A stretch of DNA of 17,770 nt from Ramicandelaber brevisporus (taxonomy: Eukaryota > Kickxellomycota > Ramicandelaberales > Ramicandelaberaceae), in the NCBI GenBank assembly GCA_025201865.1, contig MU603000.1, forward strand, positions 9,027 to 26,796, in the 5' to 3' direction. Position 1 is the first letter of the stretch, and each line of letters starts with the position of its first letter. The position numbers and the translations under genes are program-made. Below are positions 7,995 to 15,320 of this stretch, piece after piece. Under the pieces are notes generated by a model, which saw only the letters and a program-made list of their open reading frames with translations, did not search any database and was not told the DNA's origin.

Positions 7995-8768
7995 ATGCGT
8001 CAGATTCTCGACTTTAAGCTGTCGCGCGGTTTGCCGTGCATGTCATGGCACAAGATCAACCTCTACAACGTTCACGCCAAGCGCAACCTTCCCGAGGCCA
8101 TGAGAATGACCCAGTTCCAGCAAATGTGGCAGGCCAAGAAGCTGACGCGCGCATACCACGATGCTCAGTTCACCGAATGGAAGTTTTTGCGCCAACTGTT
8201 CCGTCGGAGACTCCCAACCGTCATTGGCCAGCCATCCACTTCCACATCATCGACCTCATCATCTTCTTCATCTTCTTCATCTTCATCAGCAGCAGCATCG
8301 AACAGTGGAAGGGAGCCGATGTCAATTCCAAGCGCAGCTCCACTCATGTACATGAACATGGAGCGCCGTCTTGATTTCATTCTCTTCAGAAGCCACTTCG
8401 CCCAGTCTGTGTTCAAGGCTCGTAAAATTGTTCTTGGCGGTCATGTCAGTGTCAACGGCAAGCCAATTGACGATCCAAACTTCCAGGTCAAGGATGGCGA
8501 TGTTGTCCAGGTGCGTCCTAGCGCAGTTTGCACGTTGCAGGGCGAGTATGGCTCGGAGCTCAAGTTTGCTCCACTCAAGTATCAGCAGCCATGGATGTTC
8601 TTGCCAGAGTACCTCGAGGTTGATTACAACATTTGCTCAGTGGTGTTCCTGCGTGATCCAGTCGTGAAAGCAGGTCACTGTGAGCTGCCATCGCCATATC
8701 CACCAAACTTGCATGCATTGGCGTACGAGTACTACGTGCGTCGCGGTAAGAAGAGCGTGGGTCTTTAA
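7995..8768 (+). CDS. NAM9: Mitochondrial small-subunit ribosomal protein uS4m (Nam9-like)
   Basis: A 257-residue protein. The N-terminal region includes QAKKLTRAYHDAQFTEWKFL (47-66). An S4 RNA-binding domain at about 122-175 begins MERRLDFILFRSHFAQSV and contains the core ARKIVLGGHVSVNGK. The remainder, with QQPWMFLPEYLEVDY, is characteristic of fungal mitochondrial S4. It would bind the 5' domain of mitochondrial small-subunit rRNA during assembly and decoding. A Ser/Thr-dominated insert (about 81-104, encoded by TCA/TCT/TCC repeats) separates the N-terminal part from the S4 domain. The ATG at 7995 matches the compact N-terminus expected. The gene converges on the NIPA-like gene with only 63 bases between stop codons. 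Confidence 0.93.
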   Translation: MRQILDFKLSRGLPCMSWHKINLYNVHAKRNLPEAMRMTQFQQMWQAKKLTRAYHDAQFTEWKFLRQLFRRRLPTVIGQPSTSTSSTSSSSSSSSSSSAAASNSGREPMSIPSAAPLMYMNMERRLDFILFRSHFAQSVFKARKIVLGGHVSVNGKPIDDPNFQVKDGDVVQVRPSAVCTLQGEYGSELKFAPLKYQQPWMFLPEYLEVDYNICSVVFLRDPVVKAGHCELPSPYPPNLHALAYEYYVRRGKKSVGL

Positions 8769-8816
8769 ATCAGTGATTATTAAAAAAAGAAAAAGACAGA
8801 TAAAACATTAAATGCG

Positions 8817-8822
8817 AATAAA
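8817..8822 (+). terminator. AATAAA polyadenylation signal of uS4m
   Basis: A canonical AATAAA hexamer lies 48 bases after the uS4m stop and only nine bases before the converging NIPA-like stop. Cleavage downstream would place the uS4m 3' end inside the NIPA-like coding region, so the two transcripts likely overlap. Confidence 0.55.
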
Positions 8823-8831
8823 TAGAGGTAG

Positions 8832-10400
8832 CTAATCTTGTTTGCCAGCGCGGTTGGCGGCGTGTTTCTTTTGTTTTATGCGGGCAGCATTAAAGGCGCG
8901 AGATAAGTGCCCAGCTACCGATGATTGCTGTTGAGGAGATTGCTGAGAATCGATGGTAACATCAACTGATGAAACGTTGTGGAGAAGAGGCTGTCGACTC
9001 AGAATAGAATCAGTTGGAGAGATGATGTAGCCGTCTGCAGCGGGAGACTGTGGCGGAGACACTTTGCTTGGTTGTCGTGTGAGGGTTGACGGCAGCTGAG
9101 CAGAGTCAGCTTCAGCGGGCAGGAACCGCGATCCATACACAACTAGCCAGAGTCCAATGGCAAAGAATGAACCGAATGTCACGCATTCTCGCAGTGTATG
9201 CAGCTCTCTAAACAGATATACACCAATGGCAACTGCAGACGTGTTAAACACAGCAAAGAACAGCGGCTGGAACTCAAGAACTGGATACTTGCCCAGTGCT
9301 CTTTGTCTGAATGTCTCCTGCCCAGTAATCGAGATGGCTAGCACGAGCACCGCAGCAACAGCATATACGAGCTGAGGATAGGATGCATGATGAATCTTGA
9401 AGGCAATCGCACCAAGAGCACCAATGTCGCCATCAGGCGATGACTGCGAGCTAACGCTGGACTCGTTGTGAGTACCGGCGAGTCGCAGATATGTTGTGAT
9501 CATCTTCGATGCTGATACGTTCAGCGCGCCAAAGAGAGAGGCAATCACAGTGAGAATGAAGAGAGATTCGTGAATGTACAGTGCGATGTAAATCAAGGTT
9601 CCAATGACAATATAACTACCGCCAAATGTGGCAATCGTTCTCAAACTAGCCGCCAGTGCCAACACGTCATCCGCAGTCTGCAACCCACCACCACCGCTGC
9701 CACCAGATGCTGCATTCGTGGTGTTGTCGGAATCACCTCGTGGTGCCACTGCGAGAATTGTAAAAACGCCTGCAATGATCATTGCACAGCCCTTTTGCTG
9801 ACGACGCGTGATAGTTTCGCCAAGGAATATTTGCGCCAACAGCAAGTTGACCAGCACAGACACAATGCCAAGTGGAGCGACAATTGCCGTGCTGAGATAC
9901 GACAATGCCACAGAGTTCCCAAACAGTTCGCCACAGTAGTTGAGGAGCAGACCAGACAGCCACAGTTTGTCTGCATATCGTGGCACAGCCTGTCGTCTCT
10001 CCACAGCGATACCATCAGCGCCGCTGTCGTTGTGGTGATGCTGACTCTCATTGCCTAGCAATGGGGAGGTGGTGCCTGAGCGATAGGTCGGTGCACGACT
10101 GGCCACGCTGGTATCACTCGAGATGCTTGCAATGCTGCTACTCATACTGCCTGCAGAGGCTGCCCCAACACCCTCTCCAGTAACTGCACCGTAATCAGGC
10201 AAGCTCGAGCCTGCATCAATGTCAATTGCTGCAGCGGCACTACTGGGAGACCTCAATCGATAGAGTCCGCTAGTGCTTCTGCTTTCCTCTTCGGCGGCGG
10301 CCCGAGATAGACGGTTCAAGGCATACTTTTGCATACATTGAGCAATGCCAATAACGCTGTTGCCCAGCACTGATGCCACGAGACCAACGATGACCGGCAT
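8832..10400 (-). CDS. NIPA-type magnesium transporter (DUF803)
   Basis: A 522-residue polytopic membrane protein. TM1 at about 2-24 is followed by the family-typical QCMQKYALNRL. Further hydrophobic segments lie near 146-166, 168-193, 204-220, 256-275, 277-300, 343-360, 379-397 and 405-423, about nine in all. Family landmarks include a GE-x-x-N-type motif (CGELFGNSVALSYLSTAIVAPLG), FLGETITRRQQKG and a SASKMITTYLR segment. NIPA proteins carry Mg2+ and related divalent cations at plasma, endosomal or Golgi membranes; location here is unknown. Two parts are unusual: an approximately 110-residue Ser/Ala/Gly-rich loop between TM1 and TM2, and a Ser/Gln-rich cytosolic tail of about 95 residues ending in a basic patch. 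Substrate is inferred from the family. Confidence 0.88.
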   Translation of the reverse strand: MPVIVGLVASVLGNSVIGIAQCMQKYALNRLSRAAAEEESRSTSGLYRLRSPSSAAAAIDIDAGSSLPDYGAVTGEGVGAASAGSMSSSIASISSDTSVASRAPTYRSGTTSPLLGNESQHHHNDSGADGIAVERRQAVPRYADKLWLSGLLLNYCGELFGNSVALSYLSTAIVAPLGIVSVLVNLLLAQIFLGETITRRQQKGCAMIIAGVFTILAVAPRGDSDNTTNAASGGSGGGGLQTADDVLALAASLRTIATFGGSYIVIGTLIYIALYIHESLFILTVIASLFGALNVSASKMITTYLRLAGTHNESSVSSQSSPDGDIGALGAIAFKIHHASYPQLVYAVAAVLVLAISITGQETFRQRALGKYPVLEFQPLFFAVFNTSAVAIGVYLFRELHTLRECVTFGSFFAIGLWLVVYGSRFLPAEADSAQLPSTLTRQPSKVSPPQSPAADGYIISPTDSILSRQPLLHNVSSVDVTIDSQQSPQQQSSVAGHLSRAFNAARIKQKKHAANRAGKQD

Positions 10401-10520
10401 CTGTCAAAAAGTAGTGCACGTCTTTCTGTCTGCTTGTCTGTCTGTCTACTTGTCGAGTTGGTTTGAAGAGAGAAACAAAAACAGAGTTGAAAAAGTCAGA
10501 ATGCGTGTGTGTGTGCAAAG
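10401..10520 (-). promoter_or_regulatory. Short tandem spacer: NIPA-like promoter and leader
   Basis: 120 bases separate the healing-enzyme stop from the NIPA-like ATG. The stretch has TCTG/CTTG simple repeats near 10420-10450 and GTGTGTG near 10503-10515. Nothing else is identifiable, so the NIPA-like promoter either lies here or extends into the upstream gene. Confidence 0.4.
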
Positions 10521-13500
10521 TTAACGACGACCAGAGAGAGCTGCACTGCGCCACTGATCTGCTAGTACCTTGGCTTCAGCAAATGTGCGGATGGTATACA
10601 CGGCTGCAAACCCTTCATCCGTCGATGGGCGTTGCATTTGGCGTGCAAACGATCTGATAACACGCTCGACATGCTCGGGAACACCGTTGGTCAGCGTTGG
10701 ATGTTCGGTGCGTCTCAGCACACTTGCAATGCACGCGGCAGCTCCAACGTCAAAGTAAACAGCCACGGCCTTGCGTGGTTGGAACGCCAGCTGGAGGTAG
10801 TGCTTGCGCTCCTCAGCGGTTGGATTGACACGATCAAGAATGATTGGAGAGTCAGTGAGGCGCCGTGAATACGAGCCAACGGCGTTCTGGATGCTGCTGC
10901 CACATTCATCTTGGTTGAGATGAACGTAGCGAGTCTTGGACAGCGTTGGAGGAGACAGTGATGGAGTTTGATCAGTGCCACTGGGAGTTGATTCAGCGTA
11001 GAACTGCTCGTATCCATTGGCAATGCCAGCCAGATATCGGCCAAATGTTGACTTCCCGCATCCGGGCAAACCACATAAAACAATCATATCTGGGCTTGGA
11101 ACATGCTTGCCCTGAGTAGGCTTAATGCTGCCAATGGTCAATGCATCCATTGCTTGAGCAGTACCGAAGGCGCTGTCAACTACGATACCACTCAAATCTG
11201 GGGTAACAGATGGCGCATGGGCAGCTCCACCATTGGCAGATTCAGTGGATGGCGACGATACAGATGGGTCAGCGCCAGATGCTCTTGCCCACAGAATGTT
11301 GACATACTCGCGAACGAATGCTTCTTGTTCGTGTGTCTCGATTGAACCAGGTCGCATCTGTCGAATCAGTGCAACAGCCTCCGATGAAGACATGAATGGC
11401 CCTTGTGCCTCTGCCTCCTCCTGCTGCTGCTGCTGCTGCTGCGGTTTCTCAGACTTGACACGGGCCGCAAAATCAATTGGATACGGGCCATATTTGGCCA
11501 AGTAGCATGCCAGGAATGTGCCAGCACGACCCTTGCCGCCGCCACAGTGGACCAGACAAGCTCTTGGCGGCTCACCGTCAGAAGCAGGCTGAGACAACTC
11601 AGCTTCTACGGCTGCCATGAACTCATCAACTTGCTTCACCGTTGGAGGCATGTAGTTTTGCACATTCCAGAACACGTTGCGAATGCTATTATTGGAAGAA
11701 CTATCACCCGAGTTATTGGCAGTGTTGAACCAAGCACGAGGCAATGGACTCTCACCGACTACCGTGCAAACCAGTGAAACGCCAAGTGACTTCAGAGCTT
11801 GAATATCTTCAGCCTGGCGGGGAATCGACAATCCAGCGAGCACATTGGGAACAACCCAAGAGAAATTGCGAGCCAACTTGTGCTGCTCGTGCACAGATGG
11901 AGACACCGACACTCCATTGTCGAGAGGCGGGGAGACCCAGCGGCGCACTACAGAGTCGTTTCGAAGGAGCGGGTAGGTTGCATAAATGTCAATCTCAGAC
12001 CATCCTGCTGCGGCATCCGCGCTGGTCGAAATCACCTCTGCATCGACTTGTCTCAGCAAATTGTAGAATCGACGGCGCTGCGATGCGTTCAAAAATGTCC
12101 ATAATCTACACGGCGTCCACAAGCATGTATCCAGCTCCACTTTGGCAGTTCCACCACTTCCAGCCTCGTCCAATCTGAATGCAACCTTAATTGGCCAAAT
12201 TGTGGACTGATCACACTTTTGCAGCGACTGACAGACTGAAACTCCCATGTCAACGTCATTATACTCGTCAATTCTAATACTGGCTCGCTGAGATACCTTT
12301 GCCAGTCGAGATACCAAATACGATACAAGCTGCTGTCGCTTCGTATCATCAATAAATGCAACATCCGTGGCGCGTGGGAGGTGAGACCGTGCGCTGGCTA
12401 AAATAAGTGCTCGCCAATACGATGCAGTTGCTAGAGCAGTCAACACGGCCATCTCGCGAGTATGGCGTCCATGCCCATTGTCTAAATTGCCAGATGCATT
12501 TCGGCCATTAGTATAGCTGTTTGCATTGTTTGTAGCTGGCAAAAGACTGCGAGTGATGATATCAGCCAGTCGCAGATGGCCACGCGGAGACACTGGGCAC
12601 AATAAAACCATGTCGCGGGCAGCAGATACGGCATCTACATCGTTGAATGCTTTAATATTGACAACAACACTTGCATCGAGAGCTTCCATCAACAGCTGGC
12701 CAAGTGCGCTGCCTGAGGCAGATGTGTCTGGCTCACTGTCAAAGCTAAAGGCGTTGCTGAGGTTCTTTGACGGACTGCTCACAAAGTTTGCATTGCTGTT
12801 TCCATCAGATGATGCACTGCTGCTGACCTTTCGAGGTGTAAGAGGGCCATTTGTAGTCTGTGGCAATGACATTGTCGCCAGCCCACTGTTTGTGACGCTA
12901 CCTCCACTTGTGCCAGCACTCACATCCAGTGCATTTGGAACCCAGTGCTTCAGATAGATAATAATTGCATTCACAATTGCAATCAAATCTGGCAGTCCAT
13001 ATCCCACAATTCCGCCTTTATTAATAGCTTGTCTAACGCTCTGTAAAGCACTCTCCAATCTGCCATAGTCAGCTACACACAGTGTGTTTGTCACAGCCTT
13101 TACAGCATTATTGTTGGACACATGCGAGCCAATCAATGCTGGCAATTTGTTTGGTGGCAAGAGTATAACCAGGCGCTGAGCGTTCTTATCAAATCTGCTT
13201 CCATGGATATCCTGTTTATCAAATGCAATTGTGATGTGGAATGGCTTTGGCTGCAATCCCAAATGAATGCGCAAATCCTGACCAAACGGCCACCAAATAA
13301 CTTTGAAGAATGCTCGATTTCTCAAATGGCTCGATGCCATTCCAGTTGATGTCATTCGAACACATTCCATGTTCTCATCCGTGTATTCTACGTATTTACC
13401 ATTGTTGTCCAATTGTGATTGTGATTCAGCGGCAGAATTGTTGCTGCTGCTACTACCAGATGATGGAGCATGAACTGCGCTTGAAGCTGTGCTTGATATT

Positions 13501-13868
13501 GATGATGCTGATGCACCTCTCTTTTCATCAGCTACTGCGCCAAGTCCAACATCGATCCATGAGTCAAACGGATGCCCTTTGCTTGCACTGACCAATTGCG
13601 ATGATTTGGACCATTTGTCTGCAAATGCATCAATTTTGGCGCGCAGCTCCTCTTCACTGCCGCCGACACTGGCCAATACCTTGGTGAGTTCATCCTTGCT
13701 CAGGATAGTGATGTGCGCAGATTGACCATCTCGTGCAATGCGGTTGTCAATTGAGTCGCTTGGAACAATGTCGCGGTTCCATTCTAGCGCGGCCGATGCT
13801 TCAATGCGAGGGCCTTGAAGTGACAGATAGGATCTATCAAACGATAGACTGCTGCGTCCTACCACCAT
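10521..13868 (-). CDS. Multidomain RNA end-healing protein: 2H phosphoesterase, DUSP23-like phosphatase, P-loop kinase
   Basis: A 1115-residue protein read from ATG 13868. Residues about 40-225 carry two HxTx motifs (HITI at 52-55 and 211-214, the second inside GLQPKPFHITIAFDKQDIHG), the mark of 2H phosphoesterases, with a Ser-rich insert between. Residues about 665-860 resemble DUSP23: NFSWVVPNVLAGLSIPR, then HC(x5)R with H774, C775 and R781, then RPGSIETHEQEAFV. The general-acid Asp position appears to be Asn738. Residues about 927-1105 form a kinase with Walker A GLPGCGKST (933-941), NQDECGS (985-991, like the NRDxxGS of PNKP kinases) and a basic LRRTEHPTL segment. Residues about 270-665 are unassigned and partly low complexity. 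2H, phosphatase and kinase together imply repair of RNA 3' and 5' ends, resembling multidomain 'Swiss Army Knife' RNA-repair proteins as I recall them. The divergent neighbour is an RNA ligase. A 5' mini-exon is likely. Confidence 0.85.
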   Translation of the reverse strand: MVVGRSSLSFDRSYLSLQGPRIEASAALEWNRDIVPSDSIDNRIARDGQSAHITILSKDELTKVLASVGGSEEELRAKIDAFADKWSKSSQLVSASKGHPFDSWIDVGLGAVADEKRGASASSISSTASSAVHAPSSGSSSSNNSAAESQSQLDNNGKYVEYTDENMECVRMTSTGMASSHLRNRAFFKVIWWPFGQDLRIHLGLQPKPFHITIAFDKQDIHGSRFDKNAQRLVILLPPNKLPALIGSHVSNNNAVKAVTNTLCVADYGRLESALQSVRQAINKGGIVGYGLPDLIAIVNAIIIYLKHWVPNALDVSAGTSGGSVTNSGLATMSLPQTTNGPLTPRKVSSSASSDGNSNANFVSSPSKNLSNAFSFDSEPDTSASGSALGQLLMEALDASVVVNIKAFNDVDAVSAARDMVLLCPVSPRGHLRLADIITRSLLPATNNANSYTNGRNASGNLDNGHGRHTREMAVLTALATASYWRALILASARSHLPRATDVAFIDDTKRQQLVSYLVSRLAKVSQRASIRIDEYNDVDMGVSVCQSLQKCDQSTIWPIKVAFRLDEAGSGGTAKVELDTCLWTPCRLWTFLNASQRRRFYNLLRQVDAEVISTSADAAAGWSEIDIYATYPLLRNDSVVRRWVSPPLDNGVSVSPSVHEQHKLARNFSWVVPNVLAGLSIPRQAEDIQALKSLGVSLVCTVVGESPLPRAWFNTANNSGDSSSNNSIRNVFWNVQNYMPPTVKQVDEFMAAVEAELSQPASDGEPPRACLVHCGGGKGRAGTFLACYLAKYGPYPIDFAARVKSEKPQQQQQQQEEAEAQGPFMSSSEAVALIRQMRPGSIETHEQEAFVREYVNILWARASGADPSVSSPSTESANGGAAHAPSVTPDLSGIVVDSAFGTAQAMDALTIGSIKPTQGKHVPSPDMIVLCGLPGCGKSTFGRYLAGIANGYEQFYAESTPSGTDQTPSLSPPTLSKTRYVHLNQDECGSSIQNAVGSYSRRLTDSPIILDRVNPTAEERKHYLQLAFQPRKAVAVYFDVGAAACIASVLRRTEHPTLTNGVPEHVERVIRSFARQMQRPSTDEGFAAVYTIRTFAEAKVLADQWRSAALSGRR
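11419..11442 (-). repeat. Short polyglutamine tract inside the phosphatase domain
   Basis: CAG-type codons on the minus strand encode a run of Gln at about residues 810-816, followed by Glu/Ala. It sits in an insertion between the catalytic P-loop and the C-terminal helix of the DUSP23-like domain, probably an exposed loop. Confidence 0.75.
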
Positions 13869-13872
13869 TAGT

Positions 13873-14174
13873 CTGAATGAATGCGGGTTGAGGGAGCAAC
13901 TGGAGGACGTGATGGCGGGGGAAAGGAAGTTGGTTTGTGTGTGTGTCTGTGAAGGAGATGTATAAAAGTTGCTGCCTCGTGGTTCAGTGAAGCGCAGAAA
14001 CAGACAGAGACAGACAGACAGAGACAGAGACAGAGATCCAGATGCGGGCGCGCAAGAAAAGTTGATGACACGCAAAGAAAGAGGAAGAGGAAGAAGAAAC
14101 GGAGAATAGTAGTGCGACAGTCTGTCTGATCTTGTCAGAAGGCCCTGGTTCATATTGCAACCACGAGCGCTTAC
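13873..14174 (-). other. Candidate 5' intron of the RNA-healing gene (302 bases)
   Basis: On the minus strand a donor-like CG|GTAAGC begins at 14174 and an acceptor-like CATTCATTCAG ends at 13873. Splicing would join a small exon (14175-14188) starting with ATG in a Kozak-like GCCATGG context to position 13872. The result is in frame: M-A-L-L-R-L followed by the M-V-V-G of the main frame. The removed sequence is CT-rich and includes the AGAC repeat, as expected for non-coding sequence. Without the intron the open frame runs further upstream as a low-complexity Ser/Leu/Phe translation that looks non-coding. No clear branch site was found. Confidence 0.45.
14000..14036. repeat. AGAC/AGAG simple repeat
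   Basis: Interleaved CAGACAGA and GAGACAGA units. On the sense strand of the healing gene this is TCTG/TCTC-rich and falls inside the proposed 5' intron. Confidence 0.8.
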
Positions 14175-14194
14175 CGCAGCAATGCCATGGCTAT

Positions 14195-14358
14195 ATGCGC
14201 AGCAGCAACATCGGTAGCAGCAGCAGACTGGCCATTATCGCAATTCGGCGTTTTGTATGCACCAACTGCGCACTGCTGACCTCTCAAGTTCGTCTCCGCA
14301 GTCATCTAGTGCCAACAACGCAAACTAAAAACAAGAGCAAGAGCAAGAACAAGAGCAG
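14195..14358 (+). other. Alternative upstream exon and intron for the RNA ligase
   Basis: An ATG at 14195 opens a frame to 14254 that meets a donor-like GTATGC. Using the acceptor AGAGCAG ending at 14358 joins it in phase to the ligase frame, with no stop. The added N-terminus (M-R-S-S-N-I-G-S-S-S-R-L-A-I-I-A-I-R-R-F) has Arg and Ser and no acid, like a mitochondrial presequence. It conflicts with a 14188 start on the other strand, leaving almost no room for two promoters, and the acceptor lies in an AGCAAG repeat. I rank it below the simple ATG at 14383. Confidence 0.18.
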
Positions 14359-14382
14359 CTATCACAAACCACGTTGAAACGA

Positions 14383-15237
14383 ATGTTACAAGGTTCATCA
14401 GAGACGACAGCAACAACGGCGACACAACGGCTTGAAGGGTTTGTCAAGTTCCCTAGAACGCCACACTTGATCGATACTGGTGCTGCCACTGACGATGATG
14501 AACGGCTCGATACCTCTCAAGTCAACTTCTTTCTCTCTGGTGGTCGCATTCCATTGACATCCAGACACTTTGCAACGCCAGGATCGACACCACAGTTAAA
14601 GCTAATCATCGACGAGAAGGTTGACGGCGGCAATCTCGGTTTGAGACTGGATCCAAACGACGGATACACAATCATGGTTCAGAATCGGTCTCATTATGTC
14701 AACTCTAAAAGCCACGCACAGTTTAAGCCATTGTCTGGGTGGATCTGGAGACATGGCGACCAGCTGCGAGAGATTCTGGCTGGTAGAAGCGTGGATGGCG
14801 ACGAAGTGGCAAACCAAGGGATATTGTTTGGAGAATGGATGGTGGCCAAGCACAGTGTCAAGTACACTGCACTCCCAGATGTGTTTCTCGCATTCGACTT
14901 TTATGACCAGCAAACAGGGAGGTTCATCAGCCGATCAAGGCTAAGGAAGCTGCTCGATGGGTCTGACATCAAAACTGTCCACGAGATTGATGCTGGTAAA
15001 GAGCTCAACAGGACGGAACCCGCTGCCCAGCTCACAGAAGCCGACTTACTCAAACTCATTCAAGTCAACAGCGAGTTCTCGCCAGAACAACGCCGCGAAG
15101 GGATTGTGCTGCGACTAGACAGCGACGAATGGCTTGAGCATCGAGCCAAAATTGTTCGCAATGACTTTATTGCTGGCAACCAACATTGGGGCAAGCAGCC
15201 TCTCGAACTCAACACCATCCTTAACAACACCGCCTAA
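14383..15237 (+). CDS. ATP-dependent RNA ligase (nucleotidyltransferase, Rnl-type)
   Basis: A 284-residue protein with the ordered motifs of covalent nucleotidyltransferases. Motif I is EKVDGGN, with the AMP-acceptor Lys at K79. Residues R102/S103 fit the Ia region. Motif III is LFGEWMVAKHSVKY (148-161). Motif IIIa is FLAFDFYD (168-175). Motif IV is EGIVLRL (239-245). Motif V is RAKIVRND (254-261, K256). The N-terminal FVKFPRTPHL followed by an acidic DDDERL is typical, as I recall, of a family of small RNA ligases mostly seen in bacteria. It would adenylate a 5'-phosphate RNA end and join it to a 3'-OH. It ends soon after motif V, so there is no sizeable C-terminal specificity domain. First in-frame ATG is 14383; an upstream TTG is not a credible start. 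The divergent neighbour supplies matching end-healing activities. Not a DNA ligase: no OB-fold follows. Confidence 0.88.
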   Translation: MLQGSSETTATTATQRLEGFVKFPRTPHLIDTGAATDDDERLDTSQVNFFLSGGRIPLTSRHFATPGSTPQLKLIIDEKVDGGNLGLRLDPNDGYTIMVQNRSHYVNSKSHAQFKPLSGWIWRHGDQLREILAGRSVDGDEVANQGILFGEWMVAKHSVKYTALPDVFLAFDFYDQQTGRFISRSRLRKLLDGSDIKTVHEIDAGKELNRTEPAAQLTEADLLKLIQVNSEFSPEQRREGIVLRLDSDEWLEHRAKIVRNDFIAGNQHWGKQPLELNTILNNTA

Positions 15238-15320
15238 TAAGTAAGTAAATGAGTGAGTAAGCAATCATCTAGGAATGCTCACATTTTGAATATTAGAAAA
15301 TGATCATTTAAATGAGGTAA
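15238..15320. other. Convergent 3' spacer between RNA ligase and NDUFA5
   Basis: 83 bases. It starts with TAA stops and TAAG/TGAG repeats after the ligase and is AT-rich to the NDUFA5 stop. No AATAAA on either strand; 3' ends probably overlap. Confidence 0.5.

Larger units (their letters stand above)
13869..14382. promoter_or_regulatory. Divergent promoter region between RNA-healing and RNA-ligase genes
   Basis: 514 bases separate the two main-frame ATGs, or about 194 if the healing gene starts at 14188. The segment contains an AGAC/AGAG repeat at 14000-14036, an AGCAAG repeat at about 14332-14358, and CpG/GCAGC-rich sequence at 14160-14240. Shared upstream sequence would favour co-expression of the two enzymes. 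I saw no clear TATA box. Confidence 0.5.

Noticed and set aside
9570-10058. 162-codon plus-strand frame opposite the NIPA-like gene
   Set aside because: Shadow of the transporter coding strand; Cys/Arg/Gln-rich with no domain features.
11480-11575. Reading the phosphatase-kinase protein as a PTEN or capping enzyme
   Set aside because: NFSWVVPNVLAGLSIPR and RPGSIETHEQ match DUSP23-type domains, and no guanylyltransferase or C2 domain is present.
13869-14153. 95-residue N-terminal extension of the healing protein from the ATG at 14153
   Set aside because: It translates CT and TCTG simple repeats into Ser/Leu/Phe runs, with no domain character, and fits better as intron or leader.
14132-14377. 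Small plus-strand frame before the RNA ligase
   Set aside because: It begins at TTG and ends inside the ligase upstream region; only a part is used in the low-confidence alternative exon.
14383-15237. Reading the ligase as an ATP-dependent DNA ligase or mRNA capping guanylyltransferase
   Set aside because: No OB-fold follows motif V, and the N-terminal RTPHL signature and motif III (FGEW) fit small RNA ligases better.
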